The notes below the pieces were generated by a model. It did no database searches. It was given only the letters and a program-made list of their open reading frames with translations, and was not told the origin of the DNA. From DASTQL01 sp035462375 (GTDB taxonomy: Bacteria > Actinomycetota > Actinomycetes > Jiangellales > Jiangellaceae), in contig DATHUJ010000109.1 of the NCBI GenBank assembly GCA_035462375.1, positions 1 to 64,000 on the forward strand: a stretch of 64,000 bases of DNA, written 5' to 3'. A program made the position numbers and the translations under genes. This document shows, one piece after another, positions 34,188-43,373 of this stretch (within the stretch, counting starts at the first letter, position 1; every line of letters starts with the position of its first letter).

Positions 34188-35411
34188 TCAGGCCCTCCGA
34201 CGGCGCCGGAGAGCGGTGCGCCGGGCTGCCAGGGCCTCGCGGGCACCCGGCTCCTCCTTGGCGAAGGAGACCAGGATCCCGACGGCGACCAGGGTGGGCA
34301 GGAGCGCGGAGCCACCGTAGGACACGAGCGGCAGGGGGATACCGGTGATGGGCATCACCCCGAGCACGGCGCCCATGTTCACCAGGGCCTGGGAGAGCAG
34401 CCAGCCCACCAGGCCGGCGGCCGTGAGCCGGACGAAGGGGTCGCCGGCGCGCCAGGCGATGCGCACGCCCGCGTAGCCGAGGGTGAGCACCAGGACGAGC
34501 ACCACCAGCGACCCGAACAGGCCCAGCTCCTCGCCGATCACGGCGAAGATGAAGTCGGTGTGGGCCTCGGGCAGCGAGCCCCACTTCTGCCTCGACGCCC
34601 CCAGCCCGACACCCCACCACTCCCCCGTGGCGAAGGCGTAGATGGAGTGCGCGGCCTGGTAGCCACTCCCCTGGACGTCGGCGAACGGGTCGAGGAAGGA
34701 CCGCACCCGGGCCATGCGGTACTGCTCGGCGGTCACGAAGTAGACCCCGACGGTGCCGACGACCCCGAGCGCGAGCCCGAACAACCAGCCCGGCACACCG
34801 ACGACCCACAGGAGGGTCAGGGTGATCGCCATCAGCACCACGGACGTCCCCAGGTCGCCCTGCCCGACGGTCAGGGCGACCACCACGGCGGCTCCCGGGA
34901 GGAATGGCACGACGAGGTGCTTCCACTCCCCGAGCAGACGCTCCTTGCGGGCGTAGATGTGCGCCCCCCACACGACCAGGGCCAGCTTGGCGAGCTCGGA
35001 CGGCTGGAGCCGGAACGGGCCGCCCAGGTCGATCCAGTTCCGGTTGCCGTTCACGACCACACCGAGCCCCGGGACGTAGGTCAGGGCAAGCAGCACGATC
35101 GAGCCGAGGAGCAGCGGGTAGGCCAGCCGCCGGATCGTCGCCGGCCTCGACCGGGCGGCGACCCAGGCCATCGGGAGCCCGGCCGCCACCCACGCCGCCT
35201 GACGGAGGAACACGTGGTACGAGGAGCCGTGCAGGCGCAGCGAGTAGACGCTGGAGGCCGACAGGACCATCACCAGGCCCAGGGCGAGCAGCAGCCCGGC
35301 CGAGCCGAGCACGAGGTGGTAGGACGCCAGGGGTCGACCGAGGAGGCGCTCGACGGCGGCCAGACCAGGCCGGGGGACGGCCCGGTCACTCGTCCTGGCG
35401 GCGGTGGCCAC
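34188..35411 (-). CDS. ftsW: septal SEDS glycosyltransferase FtsW
   Basis: A 407-residue polytopic SEDS protein (about ten helices) that polymerises lipid II at the septum together with FtsI. Family motifs: VMVLSASSVYSL in helix 1, GNRNWIDLGGPFRLQPSELAKLALVVW (with the catalytic-region Glu and the Pro-Ser-Glu segment), GQGDLGTSVVL, HTDFIFAVIGEELGL and the C-terminal PITGIPLPLVSYGGSALL. The GTG has GGGAG 6 nt upstream and lies 17 bp after murD; the long upstream frame is antiphase to murD. Confidence 0.95.
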   Translation of the reverse strand: MATAARTSDRAVPRPGLAAVERLLGRPLASYHLVLGSAGLLLALGLVMVLSASSVYSLRLHGSSYHVFLRQAAWVAAGLPMAWVAARSRPATIRRLAYPLLLGSIVLLALTYVPGLGVVVNGNRNWIDLGGPFRLQPSELAKLALVVWGAHIYARKERLLGEWKHLVVPFLPGAAVVVALTVGQGDLGTSVVLMAITLTLLWVVGVPGWLFGLALGVVGTVGVYFVTAEQYRMARVRSFLDPFADVQGSGYQAAHSIYAFATGEWWGVGLGASRQKWGSLPEAHTDFIFAVIGEELGLFGSLVVLVLVLTLGYAGVRIAWRAGDPFVRLTAAGLVGWLLSQALVNMGAVLGVMPITGIPLPLVSYGGSALLPTLVAVGILVSFAKEEPGAREALAARRTALRRRRRA

Positions 35412-35428
35412 GGTCGGCTCCCGGCGGC

Positions 35429-36889
35429 TCAACCGGCGGCGAGCCGGTCGACGGCGGCGGCGAACGCGTCGCCGCGGGCCGCGTAGCTGGTGAACATGTC
35501 CATGGACGCGCACGCGGGGGCGAGCAGCACCGTCTGCCCCGGACGGGCCAGGGCGGCCGCCTCGCGGACCACGACGTCCATGGCCCCAGTGTCGGTGTCG
35601 GCCACCTCCACCACGGGGACCTCCGGCGCGTGTCGCGCGAGAGCCTCGGCGAGCAGGGACCGGTCGGCGCCCAGGAGGACCGCCCCGCGCAGCCGCTCCC
35701 GCGCTTCCCGGATGAGGTCGTCGAAGGTCGCGCCCTTGGCCAGGCCGCCGGCCACCCACACGACCTCGTCGTACGCCGCGAGCGAGGCAGCGGCCGCGTG
35801 CGGGTTGGTGGCCTTGGAGTCGTCGACCCAGGTCACCCCCCGCACCGTGCCCACGGTCGCGATGCGGTGCGCGTCGGGCCGGAACGCGCGTAGGCCGTCG
35901 CGCACCGCTGCCGCGGGCACCCCGAGCGACCGCGCGAGCGCTGCCGCGGCCAGGGCGTCGGCCACGTTGTGCGGAGCCGCGGGCACGACGTCGCTGACGG
36001 CACCGAGCTCGGCGGCCCGGCTGGACGGGGGGTGCCTGTCCTCGACGAAGGCGCGGTCGACCAGGGTGCCGGCGACCACGCCGAGCATGCCGACCTGGGG
36101 CGGGCCGAGGGTGAAGCCGACGGCCCGGCAGCCCTCGGCCACGTCGGCGGCCCGCACCAGCTCCTCGGTCACGGGGTCGGCAACGTTGTAGACGCAGGCG
36201 ACCTGGCAGCCCTGATAGACCCGGCCCTTGTCCCGCGCATACGCGGCGACCGAGCCGTGCCAGTCGACGTGGTCCGGGGCAACGTTGAGCACCGCGGCCG
36301 AGCGGGCGGCCATCGACGAGGTCCAGTGCAGCTGGAAGCTCGACAGCTCGAGCGCGAGCACGTCGTAGGGCCGGGGGTGCAGGACCGCCTCGACGACCGG
36401 ATCCCCCACGTTGCCGACCGATGCCACCCGCAGTCCGGACGCGCGCAGGATCTCGGTGAGCATGCGCACGGTCGTCGTCTTGCCGTTGGTCCCGGTGACC
36501 GCCAGCCAGGGAGCGGCGCCGTCCGGGTCGCGGAGCCGCCACGCCAGCTCGACCTCGCCCCAGACCGGCACGCCGGCGGAGGCGGCGGCGGCGAGCAGCG
36601 GCGCGGTCGGCCGCCAGCCGGGCGAGGTGACGACGAGGCCGACCTCCGGCGGGAGCGCGGCCGTGGCGCCCGCGCCGAGGCGCACCGTCGCACCGAGCAC
36701 CTCGAGCACCGTCGCCTTCTCGCGCTCGCTGTCGCCCTCGCGCTCGTCCAGCACGGTCACCCGGGCACCGAGCGACACCAGGGCGTCGGCGGCGGCGAAC
36801 CCGGAGACCCCGATCCCGGCCACGCAGGCGTGCAGCTGGGACCACGGGGCCGCACGGTCGGCCGCGGCGAGCCAGGCCGGCGGACTCAC
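35429..36889 (-). CDS. murD: UDP-N-acetylmuramoylalanine-D-glutamate ligase
   Basis: Adds D-Glu to UDP-MurNAc-L-Ala; 486 residues. The N-terminal domain has CVAGIGVSGFAAADALVSLG, the ATP loop is AVTGTNGKTTTVRMLTEI, and LELSSFQLHW, VAPDHVDWHG and WVDDSKATNPHA are typical MurD motifs. The C-terminal LLAPACASMDMFTSYAARGD is the D-Glu-binding region. The GTG at 36889 overlaps the mraY stop by GTGA; a further in-frame GTG at 36904 would lie inside mraY. Confidence 0.95.
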   Translation of the reverse strand: MSPPAWLAAADRAAPWSQLHACVAGIGVSGFAAADALVSLGARVTVLDEREGDSEREKATVLEVLGATVRLGAGATAALPPEVGLVVTSPGWRPTAPLLAAAASAGVPVWGEVELAWRLRDPDGAAPWLAVTGTNGKTTTVRMLTEILRASGLRVASVGNVGDPVVEAVLHPRPYDVLALELSSFQLHWTSSMAARSAAVLNVAPDHVDWHGSVAAYARDKGRVYQGCQVACVYNVADPVTEELVRAADVAEGCRAVGFTLGPPQVGMLGVVAGTLVDRAFVEDRHPPSSRAAELGAVSDVVPAAPHNVADALAAAALARSLGVPAAAVRDGLRAFRPDAHRIATVGTVRGVTWVDDSKATNPHAAAASLAAYDEVVWVAGGLAKGATFDDLIREARERLRGAVLLGADRSLLAEALARHAPEVPVVEVADTDTGAMDVVVREAAALARPGQTVLLAPACASMDMFTSYAARGDAFAAAVDRLAAG

Positions 36890-37947
36890 GCGCCGGTCAC
36901 CCACTCGGCGTAGAACAGGCCGAGCCCGAGTGCGACGAAGAGGCCGGCGATGATCCAGAACCGCACCACGATGGTCACCTCGGCCCAGCCCTGCAGCTCG
37001 AAGTGGTGCTGGAGCGGTGCCATCCGGAACAGCCGCTTGCCCCCGGAGAGCTTGAACCAGCCGACCTGGAGGATGACCGAGAGGGTGATGATGACCATGA
37101 GTCCCGACAGGACGCCCAGCAGCAGCTCCGTCCTGGACAGGATGGCCAGCCCGGCCAGCGCGCCGCCGAGGGCGAGTGACCCCGTGTCACCCATGAAGAT
37201 CTTCGCCGGTGAGGTGTTCCACCACAGGAAGCCGAAGCAGGCCCCGACCAGCGCGGCCGAGACGATGGCCAGGTCGAGCGGGTCTCGGACCTCGTAGCAG
37301 TTGGGCCCGGCGATCACGGAGCAGCGCTGGTTGAACTGCCAGATGGCCACGATGAGGTAGGCGCCGAACACCATGATGCAGGCGCCCGTGGCCAGGCCGT
37401 CCAACCCGTCGGTGAGGTTGACCATGTTCGAGGCCCCGGCCACGAACACGTACGCCCAGAGCACGAACAGGACCGGACCCAGGACGAGCGGCGTGTCGCG
37501 CAGCGCCGACACGGCGGTCGACGCGGGGGTGAGGCCGCGCTCGTCCTCGAACTGGAGTGCCAGCAGGGCGAACGCGATCGCCACGAAGGCCTGGCCGGCG
37601 AGCTTGGCGCCAGTGCGCAGGCCGAGGCTCCGCTGCTTGGTGATCTTGATGAAGTCGTCGACGAAGCCGACCAGTCCGAGGCCCGTCATCAGGAAGAGCA
37701 CGAGGAGGCCGGAGGCGCTCGGCGGGGTGAGCCGGGCCAGGTGCGCCGCCGCGTAGCCGACGACGACGGCCACGATGATGACCGCGCCGCCCATCGTCGG
37801 GGTGCCGCGCTTGGTGTGGTGGCTGGTCGGACCGTCGTCCCGGATGAGCTGGCCGTAGTTTCGGCCGACCAGCGTCCGGATGGCCACGGGGGTACCGAGG
37901 AACGAGACGACGAAGGCGGTGAAGCTCGAGACCAGGACCGCGATCAC
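36886..37947 (-). CDS. mraY: phospho-MurNAc-pentapeptide translocase MraY
   Basis: A ten-helix membrane enzyme of 353 residues that makes lipid I on undecaprenyl phosphate. Catalytic-loop motifs: SHHTKRGTPTMGG near residue 45, GFVDDFIKITKQRSLGL (two Asp, about 95-110), NMVNLTDGLDGLATG (about 175-190, essential Asp) and LWWNTSPAKIFMGDTGSLALGG (about 240-260). The C-terminal FRMAPLQHHFELQGWAE contains the HHH-type motif. The GTG start overlaps the murF stop by GTGA. Confidence 0.97.
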   Translation of the reverse strand: MIAVLVSSFTAFVVSFLGTPVAIRTLVGRNYGQLIRDDGPTSHHTKRGTPTMGGAVIIVAVVVGYAAAHLARLTPPSASGLLVLFLMTGLGLVGFVDDFIKITKQRSLGLRTGAKLAGQAFVAIAFALLALQFEDERGLTPASTAVSALRDTPLVLGPVLFVLWAYVFVAGASNMVNLTDGLDGLATGACIMVFGAYLIVAIWQFNQRCSVIAGPNCYEVRDPLDLAIVSAALVGACFGFLWWNTSPAKIFMGDTGSLALGGALAGLAILSRTELLLGVLSGLMVIITLSVILQVGWFKLSGGKRLFRMAPLQHHFELQGWAEVTIVVRFWIIAGLFVALGLGLFYAEWVTGA

Positions 37948-39338
37948 TCGGCCGCCTCCCGGCCGTCGGTCAGCAGTGCCTCTGCCACCCGTTCCAGTCC
38001 CGCGGCGCGCGAGGCCTTGACCAGGACGACGTCACCCGGACGGAGCTGGGCCCGGAGCACGGCGACGGCGGCGTCGACGTCGGGCACCCAGGCCGACTCG
38101 TCGCCCCAGGACCCCTCGTGGGTGGCCCCGAGATGGACCGCGCGAGCTCCCTCCCCGACGGCGAGCAGCCGGGAGACGTCCAGGCGCACCGCCAGCCGGC
38201 CGATCGCGTCGTGCTCCTGGCCGGCGGCGGGACCGAGCTCCCGCATCTCCCCGAGCACGGCCCAGGTCCGCCGACCACGCGCGAGCGCGACCAGCGCCTT
38301 GAGCGCGGCCCGCACCGACTCCGGGTTGGCGTTGTACGCGTCGTTGACCACCGTGACGCCGGCGGCAGTCTCGGCCACCTCCATGCGCCAGCGGGAGCGG
38401 GGCCGGGCTGCGGAGAGCGCGGCCGACGTGGTGGCGACGGGGAGCCCGAGCGCGTGGGCGGCCCCGGCCGCCGCGAGGGCGTTGGAGACCTGGTGCTCCC
38501 CCACGAGCCCCAGCCGCACGGGGGCGGTGCCGTCCGGCGCGACCAGACGGAAGGCGGGCCGCCCCGCGTCATCGAGCCGGACCTCCTCGGCCCGGACGTC
38601 GGCGTCGGGCGACTCGCCGGTGAGGAGCACGTGGGCGGCCGTGCGGGTCCGCATCGCGCGGACCAGGGGGTCGTCGGCGTTGAGAACGGCGGTGCCGTCG
38701 GCCGGCAGGGCCTCGACGATCTCTCCCTTGGAGAGCGCGATCGCCTCTCGGCTGCCGAACTCGCCGAGGTGCGCGCTGCCCACGTTGAGCACGACCCCCA
38801 CCGTCGGGGCAGCGGTGTCGCACAGCTCGGCGACGTGTCCGCGCCCGCGGGCCCCCATCTCGACGACGAGCGCCCGGGTGCCCGCGTCCGCCCTGAGCAC
38901 CGTGAGGGGCAGGCCGATCTCGTTGTTGTACGAGCCGGGGGGCGCCACCACCGGGCCGAGGTCGGCCAGCACCTGGGCGAGCAGGTCCTTGGTGCTGGTC
39001 TTGCCGCTGCTGCCGGTGACACCCACCACCGGTAGGTCCGGCAGCTGTTCGCGGACCGCCCGGGCCAGCCGGGACAACGCCGCCACGGTGTCGTCGACGA
39101 CCACGGCGGGCCCCCCCGTCGGACGCTCGACGACGGCCGCGACGGCCCCGCCGGCCACGGCCCGGTCGGCGAAGTCGTGGCCGTCGGCGTGCTCCCCGCG
39201 GACGGCGACGAAGAGCGACCCGGGGACGACCAGCCGGGAGTCGACCACCACCTCGCCGGCCACGACCACGGCGGGATCGGCCGCGTCGAGGGCGCCGCCG
39301 GTCGCACGGGCGACCTCGGCGAGCGTCAGGGGGATCAC
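37944..39338 (-). CDS. murF: UDP-MurNAc-tripeptide-D-Ala-D-Ala ligase
   Basis: Adds the D-Ala-D-Ala dipeptide; 464 residues. It begins VIPLTLAEVARATGG; DSRLVVPGSLFVAVRGE is the N-terminal binding motif, the ATP loop is VGVTGSSGKTSTKDLL near residue 107, and YNNEIGLPLTVL and NDAYNANPESVRAAL are characteristic of MurF. The GTG at 39338 overlaps the murE stop by GTGA. Confidence 0.96.
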   Translation of the reverse strand: MIPLTLAEVARATGGALDAADPAVVVAGEVVVDSRLVVPGSLFVAVRGEHADGHDFADRAVAGGAVAAVVERPTGGPAVVVDDTVAALSRLARAVREQLPDLPVVGVTGSSGKTSTKDLLAQVLADLGPVVAPPGSYNNEIGLPLTVLRADAGTRALVVEMGARGRGHVAELCDTAAPTVGVVLNVGSAHLGEFGSREAIALSKGEIVEALPADGTAVLNADDPLVRAMRTRTAAHVLLTGESPDADVRAEEVRLDDAGRPAFRLVAPDGTAPVRLGLVGEHQVSNALAAAGAAHALGLPVATTSAALSAARPRSRWRMEVAETAAGVTVVNDAYNANPESVRAALKALVALARGRRTWAVLGEMRELGPAAGQEHDAIGRLAVRLDVSRLLAVGEGARAVHLGATHEGSWGDESAWVPDVDAAVAVLRAQLRPGDVVLVKASRAAGLERVAEALLTDGREAAE

Positions 39339-40909
39339 CAGCGGTCCCCCACCCGGTCGGCCGGCCTGCTCTCGCGGTGCTGGAGTGCCGCCCGCAGCAC
39401 GACGCGGTCGTCGAACGGGTGCACGACCCCCGCGACCTCCTGTCCCTGCTCGTGCCCCTTGCCCGCGACCAGCACGGTGTCCTGACCACCCGCGACCATG
39501 CCGACGGCGACCTGCACCGCGTCGGCCCGGCCGGCGACCTCGATCACGTCGGCCCGGTCGGCCGGTGCGACCCGGGTGGTGCCGTCCAGGACCGCGGCCC
39601 GGATCGCCCCCGGCGGTTCGGACCGGGGGTTGTCGTCCGTGACGACCACGACGTCGGCCCACCGGGCGGCGGCCTCGCCCATGAGCGGGCGCTTGCCGGC
39701 GTCCCGGTCGCCACCCGCACCGAGCACCACGACCAGTCGGCCGGTGGTGGCCGGGCGGAGCGCCCGGAGCGCACCGGCGACCGCGTCGGGAGTGTGGGCG
39801 TAGTCCACCACCGCGAGCGGCTCGTCGGCACCGGCCCCGTGGACGCGTTCCATCCGGCCGGGGACACCCGGGGACGTCGCCAGCGCCGCGGCGGCGACCT
39901 CCGGGTCCACGCCCGCCTCCATGGCCGTGACCACCGCGAGCGCCGCGTTGGCGACGTTGAAGTCCCCCGGCAACGGCGACACGGCCGGCAGGCGGCGGCC
40001 GTCCCGGTGGGCGAGCACGAAACGGGTGGTGGCGCCGGGCCCGACCGGCTCGCGGTCGAGCACCCGCCAGTCCGCGTCACCCGTGGGACCGGTCGACACC
40101 GTGACGACGGGCACGGACGCCTCGGTGGCGGCGCGCATCCCGTACGGGTCGTCGACGCAGACGACGCCACGCCGCGAACGGCGGCCGGTGAGCAGCTCCG
40201 CCTTGGTGGCGTAGTAGTCCTGCATGGACCCGTGGAAGTCGAGGTGGTCCTGGCTCAGATTGGTGAAGACGGCGACGTCGAAGACGACGCCGTCCACCCG
40301 CCCCAGCGCCAGCGCGTGGCTCGAGACCTCCATGGCGCACGCCCTGACGCCGCGCTCACGCATGACCGCGAGCAGGGCGTGGACGTCCGGCGCCTCCGGC
40401 GTCGTCCGCACGCTGGGCAGGACCTCGTCGCCGATGCGTGTCTCGACCGTCCCGATCAGGCCCGTGACGCCGTGCGCGCGACGCAGCACGGAGTCGAGCA
40501 GGTAGGTCGTGGTCGTCTTGCCGTTCGTGCCGGTGACACCGACCAGGATCAGGTCACGTCCAGGCTGTCCGTAGACCTCCGCCGCCACCTCACCCAGGCG
40601 GGCCCGCGGGTCCGCCACCACGAGCGCGGGCAGCCCCGACCCCGCGGCCAGCCCGACCCCCTCGTCGTCGGTGAGCAGGACCACGGCCCCGGCGGCCGCC
40701 GCGGCGCCCGCGAACCTGGCGCCGTGGGTGACCGCGCCGGGCAGTCCCGCGTACAGGTCTCCGGCCACCACGCGCCGAGAGTCGAGGGTCACGCCGGTGA
40801 CCGCGAGCGTGGCCGCGTCCGTCGGAAGCGCTGTCCCCAGCAAGGCCGCGAGACCCGTGAGCGGGCGCGGCGTGACCGTCAGGGGACGGGGCCCCGAGCG
40901 CGCGGACAT
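39335..40909 (-). CDS. murE: UDP-MurNAc-dipeptide diaminopimelate ligase
   Basis: Adds the third stem-peptide residue; 524 residues. Motifs: TLDSRRVVAGDLYAGLPG, VGVTGTNGKTTTTYLLDSVL near residue 120, TTPEAPDVHALL, AMEVSSHALALGRV, DHLDFHGSMQDYYATKA and VVDYAHTPDAV. The substrate-selecting loop reads VTDDNPRSEPP; DNPR marks diaminopimelate rather than lysine as substrate, fitting an actinobacterium with a DAP wall. Stereochemistry (meso or LL) cannot be read. ATG 18 bp after ftsI. Confidence 0.95.
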   Translation of the reverse strand: MSARSGPRPLTVTPRPLTGLAALLGTALPTDAATLAVTGVTLDSRRVVAGDLYAGLPGAVTHGARFAGAAAAAGAVVLLTDDEGVGLAAGSGLPALVVADPRARLGEVAAEVYGQPGRDLILVGVTGTNGKTTTTYLLDSVLRRAHGVTGLIGTVETRIGDEVLPSVRTTPEAPDVHALLAVMRERGVRACAMEVSSHALALGRVDGVVFDVAVFTNLSQDHLDFHGSMQDYYATKAELLTGRRSRRGVVCVDDPYGMRAATEASVPVVTVSTGPTGDADWRVLDREPVGPGATTRFVLAHRDGRRLPAVSPLPGDFNVANAALAVVTAMEAGVDPEVAAAALATSPGVPGRMERVHGAGADEPLAVVDYAHTPDAVAGALRALRPATTGRLVVVLGAGGDRDAGKRPLMGEAAARWADVVVVTDDNPRSEPPGAIRAAVLDGTTRVAPADRADVIEVAGRADAVQVAVGMVAGGQDTVLVAGKGHEQGQEVAGVVHPFDDRVVLRAALQHRESRPADRVGDRW

Positions 40910-40926
40910 CGGCGTGAGGGTACTCG

Positions 40927-42969
40927 TCAGCCCGTGAACAGCTGCACCCGCGGGGCCTCCGTCCCGCTCGGCTCGACGCCCAGGCGCTGGAGGGCGAACG
41001 CCGTCGTGTCGGCCCACGCGGGGCCGGCCGTGCCGCTGCCGGAGCCGCCGCCCGCCGGCCGGTCCACCGTCACCGCCACGACGATTCGCGGGTCGTCGGC
41101 GGGTGCGAACCCCATGAAGGACACGACGTTCCCGCCCCCGGAGTAGCACGCGCAGGACGGGTTGACCCGCTGCGCGGTCCCGGTCTTGCCCGCCAACCGG
41201 AAGCCGGGGACCCGCTCGGCGACGCTCCGCCCGGTGCCGTCCTCGCCCATGACTCCCTCCATCATCAGGGTCACGGCGTCCGCGGTCGTCTGTGACACCA
41301 CGCGCGTTGGCTGTGCGGCCGGGACCTCGTGCACGGCTCCGTCGGCGTCGATCGTGGCGTCGACGAGCCTCGGCGGCACCCGGACGCCGCCGTTGGCGAT
41401 CGTCGCGTAGGCCGAGGCCATCTGGACGATGCTGGCCGAGACGCCCTGACCGAATGCGATCGTGTCGCGGTTGAGGTCGGACCAGTCGGACGGGAGGAGG
41501 CCCGGCGTCTCGCCGGCGAAACCCAGCCCCGGCTTCTGCCCGAACCCGAAGTCGAGGAGGTACTGCCGCAGGACCGCGGAGTCGACCCGCTCGGCCGCGA
41601 GCAGGGTACCGACGTTGCTCGACTTGGCCAGGACGCCGGCGAACGTGAGGCCCGTCGGGTGGTCGACCGAGTCCCGGATGGTGTGGCCGCCTCGCCGGAT
41701 GCTCGAAGGCACCTCCATCGGGGTGTCCGCCGCGACGACCCCCTCCTGGACCAACGCCGCGGCCGTCAGCACCTTCTGGACCGACCCGGGTTCGTAGGCG
41801 TCTTCGACGGCGGCGTTGCCGCGGTCGCGATCGGCCGTCTGCCCCGGTGCGGTCGGATCCACCACGGGTGCCGTGGCCATCGCGAGGATCGCACCCGTCC
41901 GAACGTCCATGACGACGCTGCTCCCGCCCTGGGCACCCGCCGCAGCCACTGCCTCGGCGAGGGTGTCCTGGGCGAACCACTGCAGGTCTCGATCGATCGT
42001 GAGCCGCAGGCCCTCCCCCGTGGTGGGCTCCACCCGTGAGCCCTGCACGACGGGCAGGCGGCGCTCCCCCGGCCCCACCTCGTAGGCCAGCTTGCCCGGC
42101 TCGCCCGCCAGCACGTCGTCGTAGGACATCTCCAACCCCGCGAGGCCGGTTCCCTCCGCACCCACGAAGCCCACGACGTTGCCCCCCACCTCACCGGCGG
42201 GGTACAGCCGCTCCGAGGTCGGCTCGGCGTAGACCCCGGGCAGCCTCAGCTCGCGGACCGCTCGCCAGGTCTCCGGGTCCAGACCCTTCTCCACGTACGC
42301 GAAGCGGGCGTCACCCGTGAGCGACCGCTGGATGCTGCGGAGGTCGGAGTCGAGGAGCGGCTCCAGCTGCAGCGCGTAGGCCGCCGGGTTCGTCACCTGC
42401 GTCTGGTCCACCGACAGGTCGTAGGCCTCGGCGGTCGTGGCGAGCGCCTCGCCGTGGACGTCGAGGATGTCGCCGCGCGTCGCCGGGAGGACAACGGTCC
42501 GCAGGCGCTCGTTGCGGGCCGCCTCGGCGTAGGTCGACGCGTCGAGCCCCTGCAGCTGGACCAGCCGCCCGGCGAACAAGGACGCGACGAAGCAGATCAG
42601 CGCGAGGATGACCCGCAGCCGGCGCCGCGGGTCACTCAGCCGCAGCCGGCGTGGCGGGCGGCGGACCACCGGACGCGCCACCGGCCGGATGACCGGTGGG
42701 CTCACGCGGGGCGGGGCGGGACGCGGGGCCGCCCGTGCACTCGCTTGCGGCGTGCTCCGCGCGGCCGGCCGCGGCTCGGGGCGCTTGCGGGCCCGGACGA
42801 CCGGCTCGGTGCCGGAGGGCGCCGTCCGCTCCCCGGAGCCGGGCCGGGGTCGGGTACGCGTGCCGGTCGCGCCCGTCGCCGCCGGGCGGGGGGCGCGCGG
42901 CATCGACCCGGTGCCCGCAGGACGGCCGGTCCGTCGTGGCCGGCCGGCGTCCCCCTGGTGTGGCGTCAC
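40927..42969 (-). CDS. ftsI: septal transpeptidase FtsI (PBP3)
   Basis: Class B penicillin-binding protein of about 680 residues. A long basic, Pro/Arg-rich cytoplasmic tail (about 1-105) precedes one membrane helix (RVILALICFVASLFAG). The dimerisation domain follows, then the transpeptidase with the nucleophile Ser in EPGSVQKV (about 395), KSSNVG (SxN motif) and AGKTGTAQR (about 593). GTG at 42969 overlaps the ftsL stop by GTGA; an ATG 22 codons later is an alternative. No PASTA domains. Confidence 0.93.
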   Translation of the reverse strand: MTPHQGDAGRPRRTGRPAGTGSMPRAPRPAATGATGTRTRPRPGSGERTAPSGTEPVVRARKRPEPRPAARSTPQASARAAPRPAPPRVSPPVIRPVARPVVRRPPRRLRLSDPRRRLRVILALICFVASLFAGRLVQLQGLDASTYAEAARNERLRTVVLPATRGDILDVHGEALATTAEAYDLSVDQTQVTNPAAYALQLEPLLDSDLRSIQRSLTGDARFAYVEKGLDPETWRAVRELRLPGVYAEPTSERLYPAGEVGGNVVGFVGAEGTGLAGLEMSYDDVLAGEPGKLAYEVGPGERRLPVVQGSRVEPTTGEGLRLTIDRDLQWFAQDTLAEAVAAAGAQGGSSVVMDVRTGAILAMATAPVVDPTAPGQTADRDRGNAAVEDAYEPGSVQKVLTAAALVQEGVVAADTPMEVPSSIRRGGHTIRDSVDHPTGLTFAGVLAKSSNVGTLLAAERVDSAVLRQYLLDFGFGQKPGLGFAGETPGLLPSDWSDLNRDTIAFGQGVSASIVQMASAYATIANGGVRVPPRLVDATIDADGAVHEVPAAQPTRVVSQTTADAVTLMMEGVMGEDGTGRSVAERVPGFRLAGKTGTAQRVNPSCACYSGGGNVVSFMGFAPADDPRIVVAVTVDRPAGGGSGSGTAGPAWADTTAFALQRLGVEPSGTEAPRVQLFTG

Positions 42970-43373
42970 GGGGCCGGCTCCACAGCCTCCAGGTCGCCGG
43001 ACACCGAGCCGTCGGCCAGCCGGAGGTAGGCGGGACTGGTGTCCGGGACCATGCCGAGTGACGCCGCCCGCCTGGCCAGGCCGCCCGGCGCCTCGAGCAC
43101 GGCGACCTCCCGGACGAGTGCCTGCTGCCGGTCGCGCAGCTCGGCGGTGGAGCGCTCGAGCTCGGCCAGGTGGAAGGACCCCTGCTGCAGGGAGGTGTTG
43201 AGCAGGAGGAGACCGACCAGTCCGGCCGCCAGGACGAGGAGCACGAGCACGACGAAGGGCGTGCGCGCCGGCCGTCCCACCGCACGGGGCACCGCCCGTA
43301 GTCGCGGCCGGCGGAGCGGGGACGACGCCGTCGCGGTCCCCCGCCGGGCGCTCGCCGTACTCCGCGGGCTCAC
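42966..43373 (-). CDS. ftsL: FtsL-like division protein
   Basis: A 135-residue bitopic membrane protein: basic N-terminus, one helix (about 40-60, FVVLVLLVLAAGLVGLLLLN), then a short coiled coil with LAELERSTAELRDRQQALV and an ending ARRAASLGMVPDTSPAYLRL typical of FtsL. Sequence similarity in the family is low, so the call rests on topology and on position between rsmH and ftsI. It overlaps both neighbours by GTGA. Confidence 0.88.
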   Translation of the reverse strand: MSPRSTASARRGTATASSPLRRPRLRAVPRAVGRPARTPFVVLVLLVLAAGLVGLLLLNTSLQQGSFHLAELERSTAELRDRQQALVREVAVLEAPGGLARRAASLGMVPDTSPAYLRLADGSVSGDLEAVEPAP

